64,000 nucleotides of DNA, taken from positions 7,334,841 to 7,398,840 of the forward strand of contig CM033116.1 in assembly GCA_019321725.1 (NCBI GenBank). The letters run 5' to 3'. Below the pieces are notes generated by a model. The model did not search any database, was not told the DNA's origin, and saw only the letters and a program-made list of their open reading frames with translations. Of this stretch, positions 46,327 to 58,004 are shown piece after piece. The position numbers and the translations under genes are program-made. The stretch is from Paulownia fortunei (lineage: Eukaryota > Streptophyta > Magnoliopsida > Lamiales > Paulowniaceae). Positions within the stretch are counted from its first letter, which is position 1, and every line of letters starts with the position of its first letter.

Positions 46327-49300
46327 TGTTAGAGTAAAATGCCCGGTGTCCCAATTAGATTGAGTATATTGTACTCCTTTCTTTTATAAAATGATCTTAT
46401 TGGGAATCATATTAATATAAAAGGAATTTTTTTATCTTATGTCTTGCATTTTCTTTATGCACATTAGATAAAGTTTTTAGACCAAATATAGCTACAGGGC
46501 ATGGTCGTGCATATGATAGCGATCATGGAACATGCCTCTAAGGCTTTGGTTTTAAATAAGTTCTGAGTCAATGGATTTTTGAGATGGGACATCAAGACAT
46601 CAAATAGCCCAATAGACTCATGCATACGATTCATACTTGTATAAGGAGAATGACTCATTCCATAGGTATTAGCGTAGTGACGTAAGTGTATATATGCGGG
46701 TGCATGTTAGAGAACAAGTATACTTAACTGACTTGCTAGAAATTCTTAATTGGAAAATTCATTTGTCGAATTAATAATCTCTATGTTACGATAGTGCACG
46801 ACTAGTCTTTCGACTTAAAGCACCATAATAATCTTGCGTGTGTCATGTCTTACATTAATGTATTCTCTGATTGCATGATAACCACAAAGAGATTATATTT
46901 GGTATTGTATCTATCGTATGGAGGTTAATGAGTAGCCAATAAAGGATCCATCACTTGTATGGAAGAACAAGTTAATTTCCTATGGTTTCATATTTCATGT
47001 TTCTAAAATTCTTAGCTAAGGTATGATGATGTTAGAAAAGAGTTTCTAACGATTCATCAAGAGTCATTAGAACTTGAATTGAGTCAATTAGGGTTTCGAC
47101 TTTTATCCATACCCTAGACTCAATCGGGAGATTAATTGATGGAAGGACCTTATGTGTGCTACAACTTTAAAGTTACAAATCCAAGTACAGGTTGTATTAA
47201 GTAATAAATTTCTCATGAGTCTGAGGTCGATCCACAATAAAGTTGCTTGAAGAATTCAGGATTACAATTCTAAAAAAATGAGATTTATGTAAATCAAAAT
47301 TTATGAATAATTAATGTATGTTGTAACTAAAGAAAGACCAAAGTAATAAAAGTACTAATGATTAAGGATCCATTCTAGAGTTTTAGATAGAGAAACAATT
47401 ATTTATTCTTTTTACCTCTCTTAATTGGTACAATTGGAATCTATAAAAGGTTCCAATAGGAAGATATTATCAAATAGCTCATGCAATAAGGCAATCATGA
47501 TATTGTCTTACTATTTATAAATTATCTCTTAACGTCAACACGTATTTATGGGATCAAGCATTTATGCACACCTTTATCAACAACAAATCAAGATTTTATA
47601 TTAGCAGTCGGTGGGATAAAACTGTACAATAAGCTAAATGAACCAAGTATTTGTTGTGCCATTGGAGATACACAAGTCAACAATCACCAAATAAGTAGGG
47701 TTTAGATCAAAACTTATAATAATAATACAAAATACTTAAACATTTTCTACCCTTATAAACATTCCTCTTTCTCCATCAATAGGTTCACCATTTTTCATCA
47801 ACAAAATAAAATTTAGAAAGACATATAAAAAGTAGGAAGACTAAAAATAAAAGAGAAACTAGAGAATGCATTTCTATTACTACTAGAAAACTTACATTAT
47901 TAGAAAACATACATACTATAAAACTTAGCCTAAAGAAACCCTCTACCCCCTCCTCTTATAAGCTTAATACATGGCCTATTTATTGTACTTGGAGTATGCT
48001 AGATGCCAAACAAATAATGCAGGAGTTAATCAAGTGGTATGCTAGTTGCCAAAAGTTGGTAAGTTGTTACACCAAGTTCTCAAAATTCTCACCTAACAGA
48101 ATGAATTGCATTTTTAGATCTGATACAACCAGATTTTGATGATTAGTAAACAACAACAGTTGATCTTTTGGTTTTGATATATATTCATATATCATTTGTC
48201 AAATTTGGCTATCGAATAAGGGAGATATAATCTAATTACCGAATCATGTTCGAGAGCCATCCTTTAACAGCAACAACACCTTGCAGCCTATGTTTTTACC
48301 ATTGTGACACATTTTCTCACCATCCTATATTCAAAAAACTTGTTTATTTACCTCTTGTATATAACATATCCAAATGTCAGGCCAAAATCAATTTGGGCTT
48401 AAGAGATATGACCCAATTGGTCAAATAAGTCAATATTGGGCTGAACTCTAATCCGAATTCTTGATGATTCATTTTATGGAACCACTTGGATGATTTTTTT
48501 GCTATAATTAAGACTGAATTAGGATAAGCTTCCAATAGAAAATTTGTACTTCTATCTCTTGAATTCAAATAAAACAAGATTCGCGTTGATAAGGCTTTTA
48601 ATCATGGAGTTGTGCTTAAAATATCAAAACTGCACAAGTTTGGAAACATGCTTCTTTTGATCTTTTTATATCCATTGATTCCCTAAAATAAAACAATAAT
48701 ATTAACAAAAATAAAGCAAGAAAAGTATAAAGGATTTGAAATAAAAATATGTCAAAATATGCACTTATCAACGTGCATGATATTTGTAATTATAATAGGA
48801 CCATTTGCTATTTCACCTAAGGCTACTTTGTCATGATTACTAGTTAGGTGTTTTCATGGATATTGAGGTTCTTGGTTCTAAAGAGTTAATTCCAATCGGA
48901 TTAATTAATTAGATTAATTAATTGGAATAATTGTTATTTATGAGTTGCAAATATTGCAAGCCTACTACTAGCTTAGTAGTTAACCTAAAGGATCACACTT
49001 AATTTGGAATGAATAATCGCTAATCTAAAATTAATCAAAATTAGATTATTTAATTAAGGATTAAATTAATTTAAATTAGTTAAGTTAATTATCTAATTAA
49101 ATAATAGGGTTATTTAATTGGACCTAATAAGATTGAGAATCCAATTTTGAGTGAATTAATTAATTGATTGGATTAATTAAATGAACTTGGGATAATTAAT
49201 TAATTAGATTAACTAATGTGCTTGCTGAAGTCCAAGCCCAAAAACAACTCATTAGTAGAAGCCCACTTTGAATATTAGAAGAATTAAATTAAATAGAAAA

Positions 49301-50162
49301 ATAGTTTTTATTATTTAAATTGTTATAAGATATCAAGATTGAATTTATGGGATAAGTTCAATGTATTTAGATATCAAGATCAATGTATCTGGATATCAAT
49401 ATTGAATTTATGGGATAAGTTCAATTATGGAGAAGAGAGGGGCCAAAAATTGATGGCCAATTAGAAGCCATATTTTCGGCCATTAAACATAGAAGGAAAA
49501 GGAGATTTTGGTATGATGTGGATTTGGTTTATTAGGAAAGTTAGACTTTCCAAACAACCAAATTAACATAGTATTAGGTTTGACCTAATTTTTGTAGCCA
49601 CCATATAAAATAAAATTGAAGACAAAATCCATAATTCTACTACAAAAAAATTGGCCACAAGCAAGAAAGAAAGAAAAAGGTTTTCTTTTTCTCTCTTCTC
49701 CATCTCCTTTGTTCTTCTAATGGCCTAATGTATTGTTCTGCTTCCACTAGTTAGATTAAGAACAATAACAAAAATATTTGATCTTTGATTCCAGCACTTG
49801 GATTAAAGATTAGTGTTTTAGGCTTGGAAAAAGAAAACTAAGAACACTAGCAAGTTCTTTATTTTTGGTTATTCTAGTCCAAGGTATGGACTTCTTTAGA
49901 GAGAGGACACATGAACAACTTGGTGAGCGATTTGCTATAATCCGGCAATTGATTGCCTCAAGCCTTGCACTAAATCGGAGAATCATAAAAGGATAATGAA
50001 TTACATCATCATAAATTTATAGTGTATTTATTGAACTGTTAATAACGCCGATCATTAGAATCACTGTGAAACTGGGGATATTCAATAAACGTTATTCTAT
50101 CTTTTATTTTAAAATTTTTAATTTTCATTACGTTTTCCCCTTTGGTTATAGCGAACCCAACA
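46327..50162 (+). repeat. copia 3' LTR, split by a nested solo LTR
   Basis: It starts TGTTAGAGTAAAATGCCC after the PPT and ends ...TAGCGAACCCAACA, so it has TGTT...AACA termini. Without the nested LTR it is about 2.2 kb, long for a copia LTR, so it may hold further unrecognised insertions. The part at 48880-49220 is extremely AT-rich with repeated 'ttaattaatt' motifs. Confidence 0.65.
47157..48770 (-). mobile_element. Solo LTR, family 1, nested in the copia LTR
   Basis: 1,614 bp; plus-strand reading TGCTACAACTTTAAAG...AAATATGCACTTATCA. Flanks are ATGTG at 47152-47156 and ACGTG at 48771-48775, a 5-bp duplication with one transition. It is the uninterrupted reference for the split LTR at 17425-20779. 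Confidence 0.88.
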
Positions 50163-50534
50163 AAGGTACTCCAAAAGTGTTTGTTCTCTTCTAAGAGGTT
50201 GTGAACAGAAGTGTTTGTTCTTTTCTAGGTGGTTGTGAACAGTCTATTACAAGATCAAACTTTGTGAATCATCTTGTCGCCAAGGATCTTCAAGAAAATA
50301 AGGATTCCAGCATGGTTGACCGTAGTCATCTTGGAGAAGAAAAGATACCCCCAGAAGTTATTTGTTCTTTTTTTGGTGGTTGTGAACAATTTGTTACAAC
50401 ATCAATGTTTGTGAATCATCTTGCTTCTAAAGATGTGCATGAAAAAAATGACACAAGCATGGCCACCCCTAGTCACCTTGGAGTTGAAAAGATACCCCCT
50501 ATAAGTTCTTTGTTCTCATCTTGGTGGTTGTTAA
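50163..50534 (+). pseudogene. Tandem-repeat secreted peptide precursor, copy 3 (5' lost)
   Basis: The copia 3' LTR ends at 50162 inside a repeat ('aaggtactccaaaagtgtttg', compare 'aagatacccccagaagttctttg'). Promoter, signal peptide and early repeats are gone. About 30 bp around the first core are duplicated (50175-50232). The 116-codon open stretch from 50201 holds the cleanest uninterrupted repeats in the window: SVCSFLGGCEQSITRSNFVN, then IPPEVICSFFGGCEQFVTTS. A shift near 50500 disrupts the last core, which in the ancestral frame ends GGC-stop at 50532-50534. Confidence 0.6.
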
Positions 50535-52130
50535 TTAAATCTCCCCCTTAATTCTCCTCAACCCTAAACAAGAATAATGGACATAAAATACCTGTAAATA
50601 TGTTTCAATAATAGCTTTACAGGCATCTATGCAATGTCTTAGGCTAATCAACGAAAGAAAAAAGACACTTACACTATACGAAGTTTGTAATAAAGGATTA
50701 TTTAAATAAATGGGGTGGCGTAACCAATACTATCTTGTGTCTTTATTTTATTTTACTAGTTTGCCAAGTTTTTCTCATAAGTGTTCATTGTTGCCTTCTG
50801 AAAACATTTAACACTATAAATTATGATAGTTTAAAGTTGAATATTATGTATGTTAAATTTAATATTTTCCTTTAGGATTGATATATTTCAATTATAATTC
50901 TAGAGAAAAAAGAAAGATGAATTTACAATAAAAATAAAAATTAAAAAAATTATTCTAGAAGCTTTTATGCTAAATAAAAAAGTAATTGGCATAAGATTTT
51001 TTTTTTGCTTATTCATACTCATTTTTTTTTTGGTATCTAAGTTTTTCCATTGATCTTTATCTAGTTGTTTTTGTAATGATGGATATATCCTTTAACCTTT
51101 TACAATCTAATTTATATTCAATCATCAATTTAACTTTTCTTTCATGATACATTCTTTTGATTAAAAAAATTCAATAATTATGACAATATAAAATTAAGAT
51201 TGAATAATAATAAACATAATAAAAAGTTTATAAAAACTTATACTAAAAAAAATAAAACTTTATAATAGACCTAGATGACAAGCTATAATTTTTTAAACAA
51301 GAGATGAGATTTTAAAGAAGAAGAAAGAGAATAAATTTGTTGAAGCAAAAAATATCACTTTTAAACTCTCAATAAAGAGTTAATATGACATTTACAAATC
51401 TTATTTTATGCCGCACCTCATAAATTTTACTTTCCAAATTGATATTTTTTTCAAAACATATTATAATCTCAATTTCTTATGTTATATCATAAACATTTTA
51501 TTTCTTATTTATATGGAGGTATATTGTTAGAAATCTAAAATCTATGTTATCAATAATAAATTTCTTTTAACCAAATGAAACAAACAAAAAATTTTGAAAA
51601 AAAAATTAGTAGTAAATAGAATTAAAGATGGTACGAATGTCATGATAAGAAATTTAAAAGAAAAATTAAAATACTTTTATTAAATATGTATCAATTTAAT
51701 ATTAATAGTAAAATTCGGGTGTAAACTAAAAACGTTACATGCTTAAAAATCATAAAAACTCAAGGAACAATATGATACAAAATAATCTAAATAACAAACT
51801 AAAGTATAATATAAAAATTTGAAACAAGAATTAATACTGGATAAAGTCTAAAAGTGTATATACGACATTGAAAAAAGAAAAACTAAAAGAACTTCATTTA
51901 ATATTTAATAATTTGACATTTATGGCAAAACTCATGTATTTTTTAAACTACATGTTAATTTAGGTACCAATATTCATGGTAATTCTTTTAACAGATTTAG
52001 CTTTAAACTTTACTATGTTAAATCATGCATAGTAAATTTAAGAGGGTTTTTTTTGTACCTTGATATTTGAATTTTTGGCAACTACATCCCGATAAAAAAT
52101 TCTAAGAGAAATTGCATTGTTATTTTGTAA
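50535..52130. other. Peptide-gene flank, then AT-rich repeat arm
   Basis: To about 50825 it matches the 3' flank of the other copies. Segments at about 50870-50990 and 51430-51620 are homologous in inverse orientation to 54560-54720 and 54225-54360, making an interrupted inverted repeat around copy 4. The rest is AT-rich with nothing recognised. Confidence 0.5.
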
Positions 52131-52330
52131 CATAGCGATGGTCTAGTTATACCGTACCTAACTTAATTAAATATGAAATAATTGCATTCTAATTTAAGTT
52201 CGCTACTCATGGATATTCTACGCTTGGGCCTTTATTATCCAATTTTCAATTCCTATTTAAATCACTATTGGCAACATTACTATAACACATTTCTTGTACT
52301 ATACAAAGAGCAAGATATACATCAAATATA
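52130..52330 (+). promoter_or_regulatory. Promoter region of peptide-gene copy 4
   Basis: Same conserved block as copies 1 and 2. TATA box TATTTAAA at 52254-52261, about 70 bp before the ATG. Confidence 0.55.
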
Positions 52331-53510
52331 ATGCTTTGAGAAAGAGGCTTTATTTTGGTATTGGTGTTGATAGTCATAAATTTTTCATGCTATGGTGAGG
52401 CTCGTCATCTTATAGAGACAAACTCAAGTCCAACCGACACTAGTCATCTTAGATAAGAAAAGATACCCCCACATGTTATTTGTTCTCTTATTGGTGATTG
52501 TGATTGATTAACTACTGCGTCAAACATTGTAGATCATCCAACCACTAAGGATTTACAAGAAAAAATAGACTCAAGAATGGCTGACCTTAGACATTTTGGA
52601 GATGAATAGATACCCCTTGAAGTTGTTTGTTCTCTTCTAGGTGGTTGTGAAAAGTCTATTACAACATCAAAGTTTGTGAATCATCTTGCTACTAAGGATG
52701 TGCAAGAAAAAAGGGACTTAAGCATGGCCAACCCTAGTCATCTTGGAGAAGAAAACATACCCCATATGTTATTTGTGTTTCTTATTGGTGGTTGTGAACC
52801 ATCTACTACCTCGTCAAACTTTATAGATAATCTAACCACTAAGGATCTACAAATAAATATGGAATCAAGCATGGCTGACCTTAGTCATCTTGGAGAAGAA
52901 AAGATACACCTAGAAGTTCTTTGTTCTCTTGTGGTTGTGAACAGTCTATTACAATATGAAAGTTTTTGAATCATCTTGCTTCTAAGGATCTACAAGAAAA
53001 AATGGACACAAGCACCGCCCCTAGTTATCTTGGAGATGAAAAGATACCCCCAGAAGTTCTTTGTTCTCTTCTAGGTGGTTGTGAACAGTCTATTATGATA
53101 TCAAAGTTTGTGAATCATCTTGGCAGTAAGGATGTGCAAGATAAATTGGACTCAAGCATGGGGTCATCTTAGAGAAGTGAAGGTACCCCATATGTTATTT
53201 GTGTTTCTTATTGGTGGTTGTGAACAATCTATTACTGCATCAAACATTATAGATCATCTAACCACTAAGTATCTACAAGAAAATATGGACTCATGACTCA
53301 TGCATGGCAGATCCTAGTCATCTTGGAGAAGAAAAGAAAAAGTTCTTTATTCTCTTGTAGTTGTGAACAATTTATTACAACATCAAAGTTTTTAAATCAT
53401 CTTACTTCTAAGGATCTACAAGAAAAAGTGGACACAAGCACCGTCCCTAGTCATCTTAGAAATGAAAAGATACCCCATAAGTTCTTTGTTCTTTTCTAGG
53501 TGGTTGTTAA
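52331..53510 (+). pseudogene. Tandem-repeat secreted peptide precursor, copy 4 (broken, longest)
   Basis: The ATG at 52331 is followed by a missing base (atgctttgag against atggctttt-), which shifts the frame at codon 2. Past this shift, the original frame would give a hydrophobic LVLVLIVINFSCYGEAR signal segment. Eight repeats follow, alternating two types: IPPHVICSLIGGC with ASNIVDHPTTKDLQ, and IPPEVLCSLLGGCEQS with SKFVNHLATKDVQE. Open pieces are 52676-52969 and 52966-53172. Damage includes a lost core at about 52925 and a short repeat at about 53160. The end is GGC-stop at 53508-53510. Confidence 0.6.
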
Positions 53511-54215
53511 TTATGTCTCCCCCATAATTCTCATCAACTCTAAATATGAATAATGGACACAAAGTACCTATAAATGTATTTCATTAATACCTTTACAGAC
53601 ATCTATGCAACATCTTAGGCTAATCAATGATGAAAAAAAGAGACATTGCGCTATACAAAGTTTGTAATAATAGATAATTTAAATAAATGTGGTGGCATAA
53701 CCAATATTATCTTGTATGTTTATTTGATTTTACTGGTTTGCCAAGTTTTTCTTGTAAGTGTTCTTAGTTACCTTCTAAAAACATATGAAGCTATAGGCAA
53801 CAAAAATCAAAGATTCTTTAGTGCAACTATCTTGAGAACAAGAAAGCGCATTAGAATAGAATAGATCCATAATGCTAAACATAAGTTAACTCATGGCGAT
53901 AAAAATAAAAGAAAAGAAAATTATTTTTCTTATCGTTCTAACATCATAGTATTAAAATTCTCAACAATTAATGGCTTTAGAGACACAATTATTATTTAGT
54001 TACCAACAATTCTAACCTAATGATGTAAGCGAATTGAAGAGAATAAAAAACAACAAATCATATTGTTTCTTTTTGTACTCTCTCTTTGCCATGCATCTTA
54101 TATTACACTCAATATGTTTCAAACTTTTTTGGTCCATTATGACCCAATATGGCGTTTGAGATGAGAGTTGAAAAATGATATGTTTTGTGTACTTTAAGAC
54201 TATTGCCATACATTT
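53511..54215. other. 3' flank of peptide-gene copy 4
   Basis: Collinear with the flanks of copies 1, 2 and 5, including 'taggctaatcaatgatg', 'aataaatgtggtggcataac' and 'gaccca/tatggcgtttgagatga'. AATAAA near 53682 could be the polyadenylation signal. No gene. Confidence 0.6.
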
Positions 54216-55090
54216 ATATTTTCTTTCAATTTTTTATATAATGTTTTTTTGATTAAATCAACTTCTATCTATTGATGCATAGGTTTAAGATTTTCTAACA
54301 ATATATCTCCATATAAGTAAGAAACAAAAAGTCTATGATGGAGAGATTGAAATTGTAATATATTTTAAAGAAAGAACAATAAGGGTATTAAGGGTATTCA
54401 AAAACTATATAAAAACTATAAGGGTATTCAAAATATTCAAAATATATTAAAAACTATATAAATTCATTGTATTAAGGGTATGTTTGTCCAAGTACTTAAC
54501 TCAAAAGGTTTAATGATACATTTGTTAGTTCAGGGGATGTTTGCCACCATAGGTGAAGTTCAAGGGTATTATGTGTTTTTGCCCTACTTTTTATTTATTT
54601 AGCATCTCTTAAAATTAATATTTGTATTTTTGCTTTTTATTTCTGTTGTAAATTTATCTTTCTTATTTCTCTAGAATTATTATTATTATTATATATATCA
54701 ATTATTGAGAAAATTAGAAAAATATCATAAATACACATTTTTGCATAATACTCAACCTTAAATGGCTAAAATTCTCTCGTACGAAGTCTTCTATGTATGC
54801 TTATGATATATAATTGAAAAGCTTTTGAAATATAGTTTAATGTGAAACTAATCTTATTTGAAAATTCAAAGTAGTTTAACAATTACGATAGAAAAAAGAC
54901 ATACTTTCAGTTTTTTAAGAAAAATTTGGATATAAAAGGATACTTATCTTTTAATCAAACAAATAAAATTAAATAAATATTAAATTACTTAATTACCCTT
55001 AAAATTAACTATACCTAAAAGGATAGTTTTTTCAAATCAAAAATTTCAAGAAACCTTCCAAGTTATTTACTTTTAATAGTAGTATAGATA
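54216..55090. other. AT-rich sequence, right arm of interrupted inverted repeat
   Basis: Parts (54225-54360, 54560-54720) are inverse homologues of 51430-51620 and 50870-50990. A short 'aagggtattcaaaa' repeat cluster lies at 54385-54480. Nothing coding. Confidence 0.45.
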
Positions 55091-56017
55091 GATATAGATA
55101 GGGTGGCATAACCAATATTATTTTGTATCTCTATTTTATTTTACTAGTTTGCCAAGCTTTTCTCGTAAGTGTTCCTAGTTACCTTCTAAAAACATTTGAA
55201 GCTATAAGCAACAAGAATCATAGATGCTTTAATACAACTATCCTGAAAACAAGAAAGTACATTTGAATTGAATAAAAGCATAGTTCTATACAGAACTCAT
55301 GGCGACAAAAATAAAACAATATCTTTCTTGACCATTCTAACATTATAGTATTAAAATTCCCAGCAATTAATGGCTTTAGAGACACAATTATTATTTAGTT
55401 ACCAACAATTCTAACATAATGATGTAAGCAAATTGAATTAAATAAACAACAACAACAAATCAAATTATTTTTTTTCCTAATTTTTCCTTGCCATGCATCT
55501 TGTATCACACTCCATCTGTTTCAAAATTGTTGGTCCAATTTGACCCGGTATGGTGTTTGAGATGAGAGTAGAAATATTATATATTTTGTGTACTTTAAAA
55601 CTATTGCCATAAAAATAGTTAAGAGTTTGCAGTGTCGCATCCTAACTTTAGTTGAGAGGATAGTTTTGAAAGAGAAAATTTTCATTTTAGAAAATGGAAT
55701 CTTATTTTGGTACATCCCAAAACACAAATAGAGTGATAAATTTGGGAGGTAAAGAGTCATATTTTGACTCATTTCTGTTGCAGTTCAGATTGATATGGCA
55801 TGCTTATGGGTTCAACAATTTCTTTGTCAACCATGAAATGTATTTTTCCCTTTAATCTCATGTTAGAACACATAAATATTTACTGTATTTGAGGTAGCTC
55901 CATCAAAATTTAATTCTAATTATTCCAAAGTTACTTAAGTCCAACTATTAGCAATGCTAGCCAACTTGTAGTTTTCGTACCTTTTAATTTTTAAGTGGGG
56001 TAGTTCAATATACTTGT
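55091..56017. repeat. Peptide-gene 3' flank without its gene (copy 5)
   Basis: It begins 'gggtggcataaccaatatta' and follows the copy 1 flank (about 22230-23110) base for base with modest divergence. Promoter and coding repeats are absent. A short 'gatagatagatata' repeat lies at the left junction. A family 2 LTR-like element starts at 56018, as one does at 23186 after copy 1, but at a slightly different point. Confidence 0.75.
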
Positions 56018-57999
56018 TGTCACGCCCCGAACTCTAGGACCATGACAACCGCCGCAAGTTCTTGAAAACATCCCAAAAGCTTACAAGACTAACCAATAGT
56101 TTTCAAATAGTCCAATATTAAGTATTAGTATAGAGCATCTATATATTCAAATCATTGCATAAATTTGTAGATCAGCGTAATCCATCAACAAATAAACGAA
56201 GAATTTTATGACCAATCCTAATAAAATAAGAATAAATCATGTAGACATCCCCATATATATGCATAATTATGTCCAAAATCAACTAGCAAGTCCGTCAATA
56301 TAATACATCCTCAATAATAAATTTTTTTTCGATCAACAGAGTCTAAAATAATAAAATAAAAGTTTCAAGTCCTTCCATAGACTTCCTCATATTCCAAGAG
56401 CTCTAGATATCTGAAAAATATTAGTTGAATTATGAGTAGGACAACCCTGTAAATAACTCATCACTTAACTAGTTGGATCAAGCAAGCCATAAAATATTTA
56501 TATAATTAATAAAATAAATACTCAAATAGAACTGATGCCATAATCATTTAAAGAAATTGAGTACAAGACAAAAAATTTAAATAACAAGACTAAACAAACT
56601 ATATCCACCACACATAACACCATATACAAGGCAACTTGGTTACGTGGTAGGCTTGATCCCCTGTCCTGGGTCACATGGTGGGCTTCACCTCCTGCCCTAG
56701 GTCACGAACTAACACTTAAGCTCGATTGGTCTCAATTGTCCTAGCCTATTCCGGAATAACCACTAGTGCATATGGTTCTCAATAATAGTTTTAAAATTCA
56801 ATGATTTCACAAAACACAATTTTACCAATTCTTGTCAAAAAATACATGTACACAATGAATCACATTAATAAAGCCATTTTTATATTCAATACATAATATA
56901 AATTTACTTGATTCGCTCAAAATCATAATTTTGAACGCAAACCAAGATACTACATATTAATTTATACCTGAGAAAAGTGAAAGATTACTTACCTCAATTT
57001 AATCAAACAATAACTATAGCACACACGGGGGATTTCTTTTACCTGTAATCAACCCGATCTAGAATGCATCAAATAATTCCATAAGAATATGCATAGTGTC
57101 AAAAACATCTTATTCCAGTTAATTCCGATCAAAGTTCAAATCCCAAAGGAACAGAGGCAAGACAATTCCATTAACTCATTATTAAATGTAGTCTGAAGTT
57201 CTAATGCCCAAATTTCATCATGTACTGAATTGATGTCTTACAACCAAAATTATACCCAATTATTTTATTATTTTCTCACTACATGCATAGAATAAAATAG
57301 ATTCCCTCACTCTATTGTCTGTGTTCATTCACATGCATTGATTACAAGGTTGTATTAAATACCCATAAGAAATATAAAAAAAAAAAAAAAAACTGAAAGT
57401 CCATGCACTATTTATAAACACCAGTGCATGTAGATTCATTAACAATTATCTCCCCTTAAGGCTTTCGTGTCTTTGTTTTTAAATTTATTGAGGCCAAACC
57501 ACTCAAATCAATATATTCTTTCAACTATTGAAGCATGGAATTGGCTATCCTTTTGTTTCCCCAAGAAATCCAAAAATAATATTAGGTTCTAATTTACATT
57601 GAGTTCATGTAACTATGCATTCAAGTTAAGATAATGTATTATAGGATTATTTTATTCTAACAATATGTTAAATCATAAAACAAAGATTCATGAATTTAAT
57701 TGCCTACCCAGACGCCTAAACAATTGATGAAGCAGAAACTTTTTCCCTTTGCTCGTTGGCTGCGTCCCCTCCGCTTCTTTTTTTCTTTTTTTTAAGCATG
57801 GCCTCTTCCCTATTGTCTACCCAATATATAAGGGGATCTCCAGGGTTTTAGGATAAATGCCGCAATTACTAATTTATCCTAAATAGTCTAATATAATTAC
57901 AAGTCCCCAACTTTACCTTATTGGCATAATACATAATGCTGATTGAATTTCTAATATTTGATTATTCCCTATATATTGAAAAAACATTCGGTTGTCACA
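56018..57999 (-). mobile_element. LTR-like element, family 2, copy C
   Basis: On the minus strand it ends with the shared terminus …GAGTTCGGGGCGTGACA at 56018 and starts TGTGACAACCGAATG at about 57999. This start differs from that of copies B and D1. It contains minisatellite units at 56635-56710 and an A run near 57368-57391. No obvious target duplication, no coding sequence. Confidence 0.55.
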
Positions 58000-58004
58000 A
58001 TAAT

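Larger units (their letters stand above)
43350..50162 (+). mobile_element. Ty1/copia element, 5' truncated, with 3' LTR
   Basis: From left to right in broken plus-strand frames: a gag zinc-knuckle relic (C…MGHWKRDAS near 43370), pre-integrase (CESCL-GKITKSPF near 44035), integrase (WTPPTTPQLNGVAECRNQTF near 44370-44425, AAYIKRQVEDKLDMRSN near 44610-44655), RT, RNase H end, PPT and 3' LTR. It terminates inside peptide-gene copy 3. A solo LTR of another family is nested in its 3' LTR. Confidence 0.85.
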
